The notes below the pieces were generated by a model, which did not search any database, had not been told where the DNA came from, and saw only the letters and a program-made list of their open reading frames with translations. The translations under genes were made by a program, and so were the position numbers. Source: an uncultured Caulobacterales bacterium (GTDB taxonomy: Bacteria > Pseudomonadota > Alphaproteobacteria > Caulobacterales > Maricaulaceae). From it: 10,641 nt of DNA. Every line of letters begins with the position of its first letter. Position 1 is the first letter of the stretch. Where the stretch lies: the NCBI GenBank assembly GCA_937981945.1, contig CALJNJ010000077.1, positions 1-10,641 of the forward strand, read 5' to 3'. Shown piece after piece: positions 1 to 6,713 of this stretch.

Positions 1-1895
1 GCCCAATTATAGGTCTTGCCGCCTTCGACTTTGATCTTGCGCCATTCCGCATCGCCTTTGAATACATCGGCGTATTTTTCCGTAAACATTTTACGGTTGA
101 TGATTTTGCGGACAACTTCGGCGATCTCTTTGGAGGTCGGCCAAATGTCTTTGAGGAAAATCTCATTGCCTTTGGAATCAACGCCCAGAGGGTCATTGTC
201 AAAATCGTGATGCAGAGACCCGGCCAGAGCATAAGCAACGACCAAAGGCGGCGATGCCAGGAAGTTGGCTTTGATATCCGGACCTATCCGGCCTTCAAAG
301 TTTCGGTTACCGGATAGAACGGAACAGGACACCAAATCACCGTCAGCAATGGCTTTAGCCAGTTCAGGTGCCAACGGACCCGAATTCCCGATACATGTTG
401 TACAGCCATATCCGACAACGTCGAAGCCGAGCTTGTTGAGCTCATTTTGAAGCTTGGACTTTTCCAGATATTCTCCGACGACCTGTGATCCCGGGGCCAA
501 TGAGGTTTTGACCCATGGCTTCACCTGCAGGCCCAGCGCATTGGCCTTTTGGGCCACCAGACCGGCGGCCATCATAACGGATGGATTTGATGTATTGGTA
601 CAGGATGTAATCGCGGCGATCACCACATCACCGTGGTCCAGATCATATCCGCGGCCTTCGACCTCAACCGGCATATCCGCCGGCGTCTTGCCGAATTCAT
701 CGCGCAAAATTTTCGCAAAATGACGATTGGCGCCGGACAAATCAAATCTGTCTTGCGGGCGCTTCGGTCCTGAAATAGCCGGTCGAACATCGTTCATATC
801 CAGATGCAGCGTGTCCGTGAACGTCGCGACGCTGTCATCACGCCAGAAACCGTTGACTTTGGCATAGGCTTCGACGAGCTCAATACGCTGCTTGTCCCGG
901 CCGGTCGTATCCAGATAGCGCAGCGTGTCTTCGTCAACCGGGAAGAAACCGCATGTGGCGCCGTATTCAGGGGCCATATTGGCCAAGGTCGCTTGATCTT
1001 CCAAAGAGAGATGATCAAGACCCGAACCGAAAAACTCGACAAACTTACCGACAACGCCTTTGGCCCGCAGCATTTCCACAACGCGCAGAACCAAATCCGT
1101 CGCCGTTGCGCCTTCCGGCAATTTACCGGTCAGTTCAAAGCCGACAACTTCGGGGATGAGCATTGAAATAGGCTGGCCGAGCATGGCCGCTTCAGCTTCG
1201 ATACCGCCGACACCCCAACCGAGAACGGACAGGCCGTTAATCATGGTTGTGTGTGAGTCCGTTCCGACCAGCGTATCCGGGAATGCATAAGTTTTGCCGC
1301 CGGTTGTCTTGGTCCAAACAGTCTGAGCTAAATGCTCCAGATTGACTTGGTGACAAATGCCGGTGCCGGGAGGCACAACTGAGAAATTGTCAAATGCTTC
1401 CTGACCCCATTTCAAAAAGTCATAGCGTTCGCCATTACGCTCATATTCACGCTTCACGTTTTTCTTAAAGGCATCTTTCGTGCCGAAATAATCGACCATA
1501 ACTGAGTGGTCGATGACCAAGTGGACCGGGTTGAGCGGGTTAATATCTTCCGCGTCGCCGCCCAGATTGACCATAGCATCGCGCATGGCAGCCAGATCGA
1601 CAACGGCCGGAACACCGGTAAAATCCTGCATTAGGACACGAGCCGGACGATAAGCAATCTCGTGGGTCGATGTTTTAGTTTTCAGCCAATTTCCGACAGC
1701 TTCGATGTCTTCTTTGGTGACTGTTTTTCCGTCTTCGTGGCGCAAAAGGTTCTCCAGCAGCACTTTTAAAGAGCGCGGGAGCTTTGAAATACCGGTCAGA
1801 CCATTTTTTTCGGCCTCACCCAAATCATAATAGGTGTAGGTTCCGCCCCGAACGGTGAGCTCTCGCTCGCACTTAAAACTGTCAAGAGAAGCCAT
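1..1895 (-). CDS. acnA: Aconitate hydratase A (aconitase), 3' end cut by window edge
   Basis: This enzyme interconverts citrate and isocitrate through cis-aconitate in the cytosolic TCA cycle, using a [4Fe-4S] cluster. The reading frame runs leftward from ATG at 1895 and leaves the window still open after 631 codons; the family is about 890-900 residues, so roughly the last 260 residues (the swivelling domain 4) are missing. The start MASLDSFKCERELTV is followed by conserved aconitase blocks including LVGTDSHTTM, the SCTNTSNPSVM block and the GYGCTTCIGNSGP block. The three cluster-ligand cysteines fall at residues 432, 498 and 501, almost the same positions as in E. coli AcnA. AAGGAT lies 6 nt upstream of the ATG, which supports this start. 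The gene is divergent from the TerB-like gene. No frameshift is seen. The identification is close to certain; the symbol follows the AcnA/IRP-type branch rather than AcnB. Confidence 0.97.
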   Translation of the reverse strand, partial: MASLDSFKCERELTVRGGTYTYYDLGEAEKNGLTGISKLPRSLKVLLENLLRHEDGKTVTKEDIEAVGNWLKTKTSTHEIAYRPARVLMQDFTGVPAVVDLAAMRDAMVNLGGDAEDINPLNPVHLVIDHSVMVDYFGTKDAFKKNVKREYERNGERYDFLKWGQEAFDNFSVVPPGTGICHQVNLEHLAQTVWTKTTGGKTYAFPDTLVGTDSHTTMINGLSVLGWGVGGIEAEAAMLGQPISMLIPEVVGFELTGKLPEGATATDLVLRVVEMLRAKGVVGKFVEFFGSGLDHLSLEDQATLANMAPEYGATCGFFPVDEDTLRYLDTTGRDKQRIELVEAYAKVNGFWRDDSVATFTDTLHLDMNDVRPAISGPKRPQDRFDLSGANRHFAKILRDEFGKTPADMPVEVEGRGYDLDHGDVVIAAITSCTNTSNPSVMMAAGLVAQKANALGLQVKPWVKTSLAPGSQVVGEYLEKSKLQNELNKLGFDVVGYGCTTCIGNSGPLAPELAKAIADGDLVSCSVLSGNRNFEGRIGPDIKANFLASPPLVVAYALAGSLHHDFDNDPLGVDSKGNEIFLKDIWPTSKEIAEVVRKIINRKMFTEKYADVFKGDAEWRKIKVEGGKTYNW

Positions 1896-1934
1896 ATTAG
1901 AATCCTTATGGTATATGTATCGCGATTTGGCGCT

Positions 1935-1943
1935 CTTATAGCA
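1935..1943 (-). promoter_or_regulatory. Extended -10 promoter candidate for acnA
   Basis: On the minus strand the string TGCTATAAG combines a TGn extension with a 5/6 match to TATAAT. It predicts a start of transcription near 1928 and a leader of about 33 nt before the acnA ATG. A -35 is weak: TTGCGC lies 16 nt upstream, while a better TTGACG is only 9 nt away and badly spaced. An extended -10 can work with a poor -35. This was read by eye and not scored against a genome-specific matrix. Confidence 0.45.
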
Positions 1944-1960
1944 CTGTGCCGTCAACGCGC

Positions 1961-1993
1961 AATCGCAGAATCCCTATGAATTCTGCGGCGATT
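1961..1993. promoter_or_regulatory. Inverted repeat in the acnA / TerB-like divergent promoter region
   Basis: CGCAGAAT (1964-1971) and ATTCTGCG (1980-1987) form a perfect 8-bp inverted repeat around an 8-bp centre. The outer bases AATCGC (1961-1966) and GCGATT (1988-1993) repeat the symmetry with a small offset, and a further GCGATTTGG at 1922-1930 resembles GCGATTTAG at 1988-1996. It lies just upstream of the acnA -10 candidate and upstream of the opposite gene, so it could be an operator acting on one or both. It does not look like an Irr/ICE box or an FNR site. No T-run follows on either strand, which argues against a terminator. Confidence 0.4.
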
Positions 1994-2023
1994 TAGACCT
2001 TGGTAATCTTTGCCCTCTATAGT
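1994..2023 (+). promoter_or_regulatory. Weak promoter candidate for the TerB-like gene
   Basis: TAGACC (1994-1999, 4/6 match to TTGACA) is followed after 18 nt by TATAGT (2018-2023, 5/6 match to TATAAT except for an internal G). This would start transcription near 2030 and give a leader of about 38 nt. The -35 is poor, so this is only the best candidate seen in the interval. Confidence 0.25.
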
Positions 2024-2067
2024 TCTCGGATTGTGGGTTCGCGGGCGCATTGAACACGGAGTTTCAA

Positions 2068-2445
2068 ATGACCTCGGAAGAATGGCACGACATCCTGACG
2101 TTACTGACGATAATTATCTTGGCAGATCGCCGGGTTTACAAAGAAGAAGTCGATACGTTTGTTTCGACCGTTAAATCTTTGAACGACACCATCAGCCCTG
2201 AAATATTTATGACTGAAGGCATGGCTTTTGATTGGTTCAAATCCAATCGGGACCGGGTCAGTAATCTGCTGGTCGGTAAAGATGTTGAGAAAAACATAAA
2301 AGGCATTATTTCCCGCACCCGCAAAGTTCCCGGCAAGGCATCCATTATTAAATCCATGCAAAACATTGCCAATGCCGACAGCGATTTTCATAAAAGCGAA
2401 CAAAATATCATAAGCCGCACAGCTTATGGCTGGGGCGTGGCTTAG
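2068..2445 (+). CDS. TerB-like (tellurite-resistance-family) small protein
   Basis: A 125-residue soluble, helical, charged protein with no signal peptide or membrane segment. Two blocks carry the TerB-like pattern of a hydrophobic helix followed by an acidic, calcium-site-like turn and a second helix: IIILADRRVYKEEVDTFVS near residues 15-33 and NIANADSDFHKSEQNIIS near residues 100-117. TerB-like domains occur in many bacterial proteins (TerB, DjlA-type N-termini) with varied and mostly unclear roles, so no tellurite function should be inferred; no ter genes are nearby. The ATG at 2068 is chosen because GGAG sits 6 nt upstream; a TTG at 2050 in the same frame lacks such a site. The gene converges on yciB, and its TAG stop directly abuts the yciB stop. 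The family call is from pattern recognition only. Confidence 0.8.
   Translation: MTSEEWHDILTLLTIIILADRRVYKEEVDTFVSTVKSLNDTISPEIFMTEGMAFDWFKSNRDRVSNLLVGKDVEKNIKGIISRTRKVPGKASIIKSMQNIANADSDFHKSEQNIISRTAYGWGVA
2401..2428 (-). terminator. Candidate intrinsic terminator for the yciB operon, inside the TerB-like gene
   Basis: Reading the minus strand, CATAAGC (2428-2422), a 6-nt loop, and GCTTATG (2415-2409) form a perfect 7-bp stem, followed by A and then TATTTTG, a moderately T-rich run. It begins about 18 nt after the yciB stop codon, a normal position for a terminator. It lies entirely within the last codons of the convergent TerB-like gene, because there is no intergenic space there. In the plus direction no T-run follows, so it would serve only the minus-strand operon. 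The T-run is imperfect. Confidence 0.45.
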
Positions 2446-3027
2446 CTATTCTTTGAGCTTGCCGTGTTTGAGAATGAACGGCATTTGAGCCATGGTAAAA
2501 ACCAGGGTCAAAGGGATTAATCCGAACAATTTGAACTTAACCCAGAAGGGCTCTGTCTGTGTGCGCCAAACAATTTCATTCAGCGCCGCCAGGATAAAAA
2601 AGAAAATCGCCCAGCGAACGGCCAAATTATTCCACGCTTTCGCCGGCAGCTCGATAGCTTCGCCCATCATCATTTTCAGCACATTCTTATTGAATAAGAT
2701 GCCGCCCAGAATACCGACGCCAAACAGGATATTGATGACCGTCGGTTTCATATAAACAAAGCGCGGGTCTTTGAAAAAATAAGCCATAGCCGCCGCGCCG
2801 CAAACAACAATGGTTGTGAAAATCAGAAGACCGGAGACTTTGCCGTGTCTGATCTTGGTATAAGCCAAGATAATTGTGCTGAGCAGCGCCAAAACGCCGG
2901 CAGCCGGATAGATCGCGAAACTCGGATCTTCCAGCGTGCGGCGCAGAATCATATAGACCGCGAAAAACGCCAAAACAGGCCCGTATTCAAACAGGGGGTT
3001 ATTGGCTTTTTTGGTTGTTTCGCTCAT
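2446..3027 (-). CDS. yciB: Septation protein A / inner membrane protein YciB (IspZ family)
   Basis: A 193-residue polytopic inner-membrane protein of the YciB/IspZ family, linked in other bacteria to envelope integrity and septation through contacts with elongation and division proteins. About five hydrophobic helices alternate with short charged loops. Family-like blocks include NPLFEYGPVLAFFAVYMILR near the N-terminus, YMKPTVINILFG mid-protein, LNEIVWRTQTEPFWVKFK, and the MAQMPFILKH end. The ATG at 3027 gives the usual family N-terminus (MSETTKKANNP). However, it has no clear Shine-Dalgarno, whereas an in-frame TTG at 3063 has AAGG 6 nt upstream and would add 12 residues. The gene lies at the downstream end of the minus-strand run, 38 nt after the M1-fusion gene (2 nt if TTG is used). 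The family call is very sure, the start less so. Confidence 0.93.
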   Translation of the reverse strand: MSETTKKANNPLFEYGPVLAFFAVYMILRRTLEDPSFAIYPAAGVLALLSTIILAYTKIRHGKVSGLLIFTTIVVCGAAAMAYFFKDPRFVYMKPTVINILFGVGILGGILFNKNVLKMMMGEAIELPAKAWNNLAVRWAIFFFILAALNEIVWRTQTEPFWVKFKLFGLIPLTLVFTMAQMPFILKHGKLKE

Positions 3028-3041
3028 GGAATGCTGATTGC

Positions 3042-3057
3042 CCCGGCCGAGGCCGGG
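3042..3057. repeat. GC-rich palindrome between the M1-fusion gene and yciB (REP-like)
   Basis: CCCGGCCGAGGCCGGG is a perfect palindrome that can fold as a 6-bp CCCGGC/GCCGGG stem with a 4-nt loop. It occupies most of the gap before the yciB ATG. It resembles the short CCCGGCC...GGCCGGG palindromes scattered between genes in many alphaproteobacterial genomes, but no second copy is present in this window, so membership of a repeat family is inference. No T-run follows on either strand, so it is not an intrinsic terminator; it might stabilise or separate the mRNA of the two genes. Confidence 0.5.
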
Positions 3058-3065
3058 ACGCAAGT

Positions 3066-6000
3066 CTAACCTTCACCGCCCGCGTCAATCCGTTTGACAT
3101 TATCCGTGACGTTTCTTTCGATCAGTAAACGTTTCGGGTCGATCAAAACATGGCTTGGCTTTTTGTCCATTGTGAATGTCATGGGCGTTTCGAGCTCTGT
3201 GACCCGAACCCGTTCAAGCTTGATCCAATCAGCCCCCAATGTTTCCTTTGGGTCTTGATCGTAAAATCCAATCTCAACCCATTCATTGAGCTCCTCATCG
3301 TCGATTTTCGTGACAGACGTCTCTTTTCCGGATTCCTCAGTGGCAATTTTCTTATCCACTTTTGCCGTCAGGGAAACCGAATATTGGCCGCCGGTTTCAG
3401 ACATTTCAACATCATCCAAACCCAGTTCCCAAAACGTGATGCGTTCCCAGTAATCCGTAATAAGCTGCTGGTAATCATCGGACGCAGCGCTGCGCAAATG
3501 CTCGACCAATTGGTAGGTTGTCGGATAAGGAGGGCCTTTTGACCCGTATTCATCCAAAAAGGAACGGATCGCATTTTGCATGACTTCTTCGCCCATTTGC
3601 TGCTTCAGCCCCCAGAACACCCAGCTGGCTTTGTTATAAATTATATATTGTTGGTTCGCCGCATTTATCAACGCAGGTTCGTCATCACGGTCCAGTACCC
3701 GATTAGCCAAATAAGATTCTATGGCTCTTTTCTCCAATACCCGCCGAGCTTTGGTCCACCCAAACGCGTCTTCATATGCCGTCATCGCCGCATTTTCGGT
3801 CAAGCCCTCCGACAGAACATTAAATCCTTTTGTGTCCGCGGGAACAATCTGGTGAGCAAACCATTGGTGGCCAATCTCATGCATGGTCACATAAGAGGCT
3901 AAATCAATTGATTTTGGATCTTCGGGATCTCCCGGATCACGGACGAACCCAATACTTTCGGAAAACGGAACCGTACCCGCAAATGCCTGAGCAAAACTGG
4001 CATGCGGAAATTCCATGATCCGAATTTGATTATACTGATACGGCCCGAATAGCGTCGTAAAGCTATCCAGAGAGTCTTTGGAAGCCTGCAACATCAAGTC
4101 TACATTATAGTCATGAGGTTTATGGTAGTAGATGGCCAAATCAACATCCTTGCCATTTGGATTGTTCCACTGATCCCTTTTGACCGTGTAATCCGCTGTC
4201 AGAAAAGAGAAGAAATTCAAGATAGGATTGATAGCCTCATAGGTTCGGCAATGGCGATCAAATCCGTCTTTCTGTAAATCCTGCTGCTCAATCATATGAC
4301 CGGGCGCTATGGGAATTTGTCCCGGGTCCGTACATACTCTTGCTTTAAAATCGACATAGTCCGCAGATTTGGTGACAAAATTGTTTTGCCGCGCCGTTTC
4401 ATTGGTTTGGTCAGGTTTTTTCGGTAGCTCCGGGAGATCGTACTTCCGGCGCTTGTCAGGATTTTGTAGCCAATTATCTTCGATTTCCAAATATGGCATG
4501 ACTTGGAAATTATTGACAAAAGTCCCATTGCGCCGAATGACGCTGCCATCTGCCAATTTGGGCGGATGAAAGTAAGTCGAAAAATCAATTCTGAAAAAAT
4601 CACCTTGCGCAACAGGCTCCGTAAATTTGAACACTTGATAGCCGTACTCAACAACTGACTCATAGTTTTCGTATTGCGTATCTTGAACAGCTCCTTCGAC
4701 TTCCAACTTTTTGATGTCTTCTGCATGTCGAGTCGGCAAATTTACAAACAAATCCCGAAGCGGCTTAGATGTGGTATTTTCAACAATATAGTGACCCGAA
4801 AACAATCCTTCGCGGCGCGACGGAGAAATATCGGCCTCAACCTCAACGCTTCTGATTTTCGGCACTTCCCGTTTATAGATGTCCTTGAACATGTTTTCAT
4901 AGGCCACACTTCGCTTCTCTTGAGCTTTACTGTTGCGCCATTCGACACGGTCATAAGCCCCGGCAATATGAAGCCCTGTAAAAATGGACCCGGCAGCAAA
5001 AACACCGGCCAGACCCAAGGAAGCGGGAGAAACCCGAGAGCCAATGGCTTTTACACGCCGGATGAGAGAGCTTTGAAGTCCCCGGCGCCATAACCAAGTT
5101 GAAAGAACCGCCAGCAAACCAACGATCATAACATTATACAATCCGAACCATTTGAAGTTCACCAGACTTTCAAATCCGTTGAGCTCGGAGAAGCTTCCCG
5201 TGCCCATACTCCCAAGCCCCATAAGCGGGTGGTAAAATGGGATTTGCGAAACGAATATCTGGAAGAACATCAAAACCGCCGCCGCGGCAAACATACCAAT
5301 TATCCGGTGCGGCATGAAATTTTGCACAAACAAAGCCAGTCCTGCCAAGATCAGAAAGCGCGGGATAAAGCTTATGAAAATGATCGAGAAATAAGTCCCA
5401 AGATTAATATCAAAAGACCCCAGCATCATTTGCATGACAATTCCGACAATGCCTGCAAACACAAACATTGTGATCACTGTCAAACAAAGGGCGACCCATT
5501 TACTGAGTAATAAATGCCAGTTCAACACCGGCGAAGAATCGGTGATTTCATTAATCTTAGCCGTGCGCTCCCGCCAAATAATATCGCCGCTGAAAAATAT
5601 AATCACGAGTAATGTCGGGAAAGCAAATCCGCCAACACTCATTCGGGCCATTCTCCCGCTCGTCGGCAATGTTGGATCGGGCACAAAGAAAATTTCCGTC
5701 AACAAGACAATCATCATCAGGAAGAGCGCAATCCCGCAAAGAACGTAGAAGGAGATCGATTTTACCGTACTCAGATAATCGAGTTTTATGCGTGCCCAAA
5801 AAGCCGCAAGACTGGCTGATGTTCCGAAAGACGGCGTAACGGGTGAATAGGAAGCCGCGGCCATATCCGTGCCTCCGGTTTTACTCTTCTTTGATTTTCT
5901 TTCAAACAAACCACGCCGGAACATTTTAAAGGTTCCTGCCAGCATCGCTAAAGACAACCCACCCCAAAACAATCGGTTAATGCCCAAATTGCCTGCAAGG

Positions 6001-6701
6001 CTCGCCGTTTTTCGGTTCTGTTCGTCGGCCGGCCAATATTGGGTCTCAAGCCCCAGAGCGTTTAATCCCAACGGATCCGTAATTGACGCCAACCATTCAG
6101 GTGCATCCTGCACAAGAAGCGAGGATGCGAAATACAAAGCCAATAAGCCAACGGCACTCACATATATCAACATTTTATTGCGGGTTAGCCCCGCAATCAT
6201 CGCAAAAAAAGCGGTGAAAAACAGCGCATTGACCGTCAAAAATACCAATGTTGGAAACAGAAAATACCAGAGGTTTATAGGGCCCAATACTTCCTTGTCG
6301 ATCCAGGGCGCAAACTGGCCCAAAAACATGCCGATGACAGCGGCAAAAACACTTAAAAAAGTTGCGAGAAACGCCCCCATCATTCGGGGAACAACCAATT
6401 CGGAATTTTTGACCGGTGAGGAATGCATGAATTCCGTAAACTTGTGGACGTCGTCACGCATCATTCCCGTCACAACATAGACTGAGGAAAAGAAAATGGC
6501 GCCCAGGCTCAAAAACCCAATCGAAAGAGCCAACGGGTTTGCGCCATTTTGTTTCGCCCGCTCTCCGCCCTCTATCGATATGGAAAACCAATCAACGGAC
6601 ATGGCCAAAAAGCCAACGGCGAACATAATGAAGCAAGCAATCCAAAAACTGAATTGCTTGGCCTGTAATCGAAGTTCAAAACCCAGGAGCTGTTTAAACA
6701 T
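3066..6701 (-). CDS. ABC-2 permease fused to an M1-family metallopeptidase
   Basis: A 1211-residue fusion. Residues 1-262 and 310-537 each carry about six membrane helices (approx. 18-38, 57-79, 107-130, 145-172, 177-197, 243-262; then 317-340, 358-376, 402-427, 437-461, 467-485, 518-537), two ABC-2-type permease halves joined by a basic, Ser/Thr-rich linker (263-300). Both halves share a SSPVxN motif after an early helix (residues 94-99 and 389-394). A thirteenth helix (559-580) follows a basic loop and should carry the C-terminal region outside the inner membrane. That region (about 590-1200) resembles M1 peptidases: zinc motif HEIGH at 941-945, third ligand Glu965 in LSEGLTE, and Tyr1022 in YNKAS at the usual catalytic-Tyr site. 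A GxMEN motif is not seen. The ATG at 6701 has AGGAG 6 nt upstream, overlapping the ATPase stop. Substrate unknown; the peptidase could act on imported, exported or envelope peptides. Confidence 0.92.
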   Translation of the reverse strand: MFKQLLGFELRLQAKQFSFWIACFIMFAVGFLAMSVDWFSISIEGGERAKQNGANPLALSIGFLSLGAIFFSSVYVVTGMMRDDVHKFTEFMHSSPVKNSELVVPRMMGAFLATFLSVFAAVIGMFLGQFAPWIDKEVLGPINLWYFLFPTLVFLTVNALFFTAFFAMIAGLTRNKMLIYVSAVGLLALYFASSLLVQDAPEWLASITDPLGLNALGLETQYWPADEQNRKTASLAGNLGINRLFWGGLSLAMLAGTFKMFRRGLFERKSKKSKTGGTDMAAASYSPVTPSFGTSASLAAFWARIKLDYLSTVKSISFYVLCGIALFLMMIVLLTEIFFVPDPTLPTSGRMARMSVGGFAFPTLLVIIFFSGDIIWRERTAKINEITDSSPVLNWHLLLSKWVALCLTVITMFVFAGIVGIVMQMMLGSFDINLGTYFSIIFISFIPRFLILAGLALFVQNFMPHRIIGMFAAAAVLMFFQIFVSQIPFYHPLMGLGSMGTGSFSELNGFESLVNFKWFGLYNVMIVGLLAVLSTWLWRRGLQSSLIRRVKAIGSRVSPASLGLAGVFAAGSIFTGLHIAGAYDRVEWRNSKAQEKRSVAYENMFKDIYKREVPKIRSVEVEADISPSRREGLFSGHYIVENTTSKPLRDLFVNLPTRHAEDIKKLEVEGAVQDTQYENYESVVEYGYQVFKFTEPVAQGDFFRIDFSTYFHPPKLADGSVIRRNGTFVNNFQVMPYLEIEDNWLQNPDKRRKYDLPELPKKPDQTNETARQNNFVTKSADYVDFKARVCTDPGQIPIAPGHMIEQQDLQKDGFDRHCRTYEAINPILNFFSFLTADYTVKRDQWNNPNGKDVDLAIYYHKPHDYNVDLMLQASKDSLDSFTTLFGPYQYNQIRIMEFPHASFAQAFAGTVPFSESIGFVRDPGDPEDPKSIDLASYVTMHEIGHQWFAHQIVPADTKGFNVLSEGLTENAAMTAYEDAFGWTKARRVLEKRAIESYLANRVLDRDDEPALINAANQQYIIYNKASWVFWGLKQQMGEEVMQNAIRSFLDEYGSKGPPYPTTYQLVEHLRSAASDDYQQLITDYWERITFWELGLDDVEMSETGGQYSVSLTAKVDKKIATEESGKETSVTKIDDEELNEWVEIGFYDQDPKETLGADWIKLERVRVTELETPMTFTMDKKPSHVLIDPKRLLIERNVTDNVKRIDAGGEG

Positions 6702-6713
6702 ATCCGTCTCCTA
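6702..6713 (-). promoter_or_regulatory. Shine-Dalgarno overlapping the upstream stop codon (translational coupling)
   Basis: On the minus strand TAGGAG contains both the TAG stop of the ATPase gene (6713-6711) and the AGGAG ribosome-binding site (6712-6708), with 6 nt to the ATG at 6701. A ribosome ending on the ATPase gene therefore stops on top of the next initiation site. This fits coupled synthesis of the transporter's two subunits and fixes the start of the fusion gene. Confidence 0.8.

Noticed and set aside
804..1166. Open frames on both strands inside the acnA region
   Set aside because: The acnA frame is continuous and carries family motifs throughout; these are shadow frames.
2050..2067. 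TTG start for the TerB-like gene
   Set aside because: The ATG at 2068 has a well-placed GGAG and the domain begins right after it.
2068..2445. A tellurite-resistance function for the TerB-like gene
   Set aside because: No other ter genes are present and the domain occurs in many unrelated contexts.
3042..3057. Palindrome before yciB as an intrinsic terminator
   Set aside because: No T-run follows on either strand; a stabilising or REP-like role fits better.
5869..6480. Plus-strand open frame of 203 codons opposite the permease
   Set aside because: It lies wholly antisense to a well-supported membrane protein and shows no domain-like pattern.
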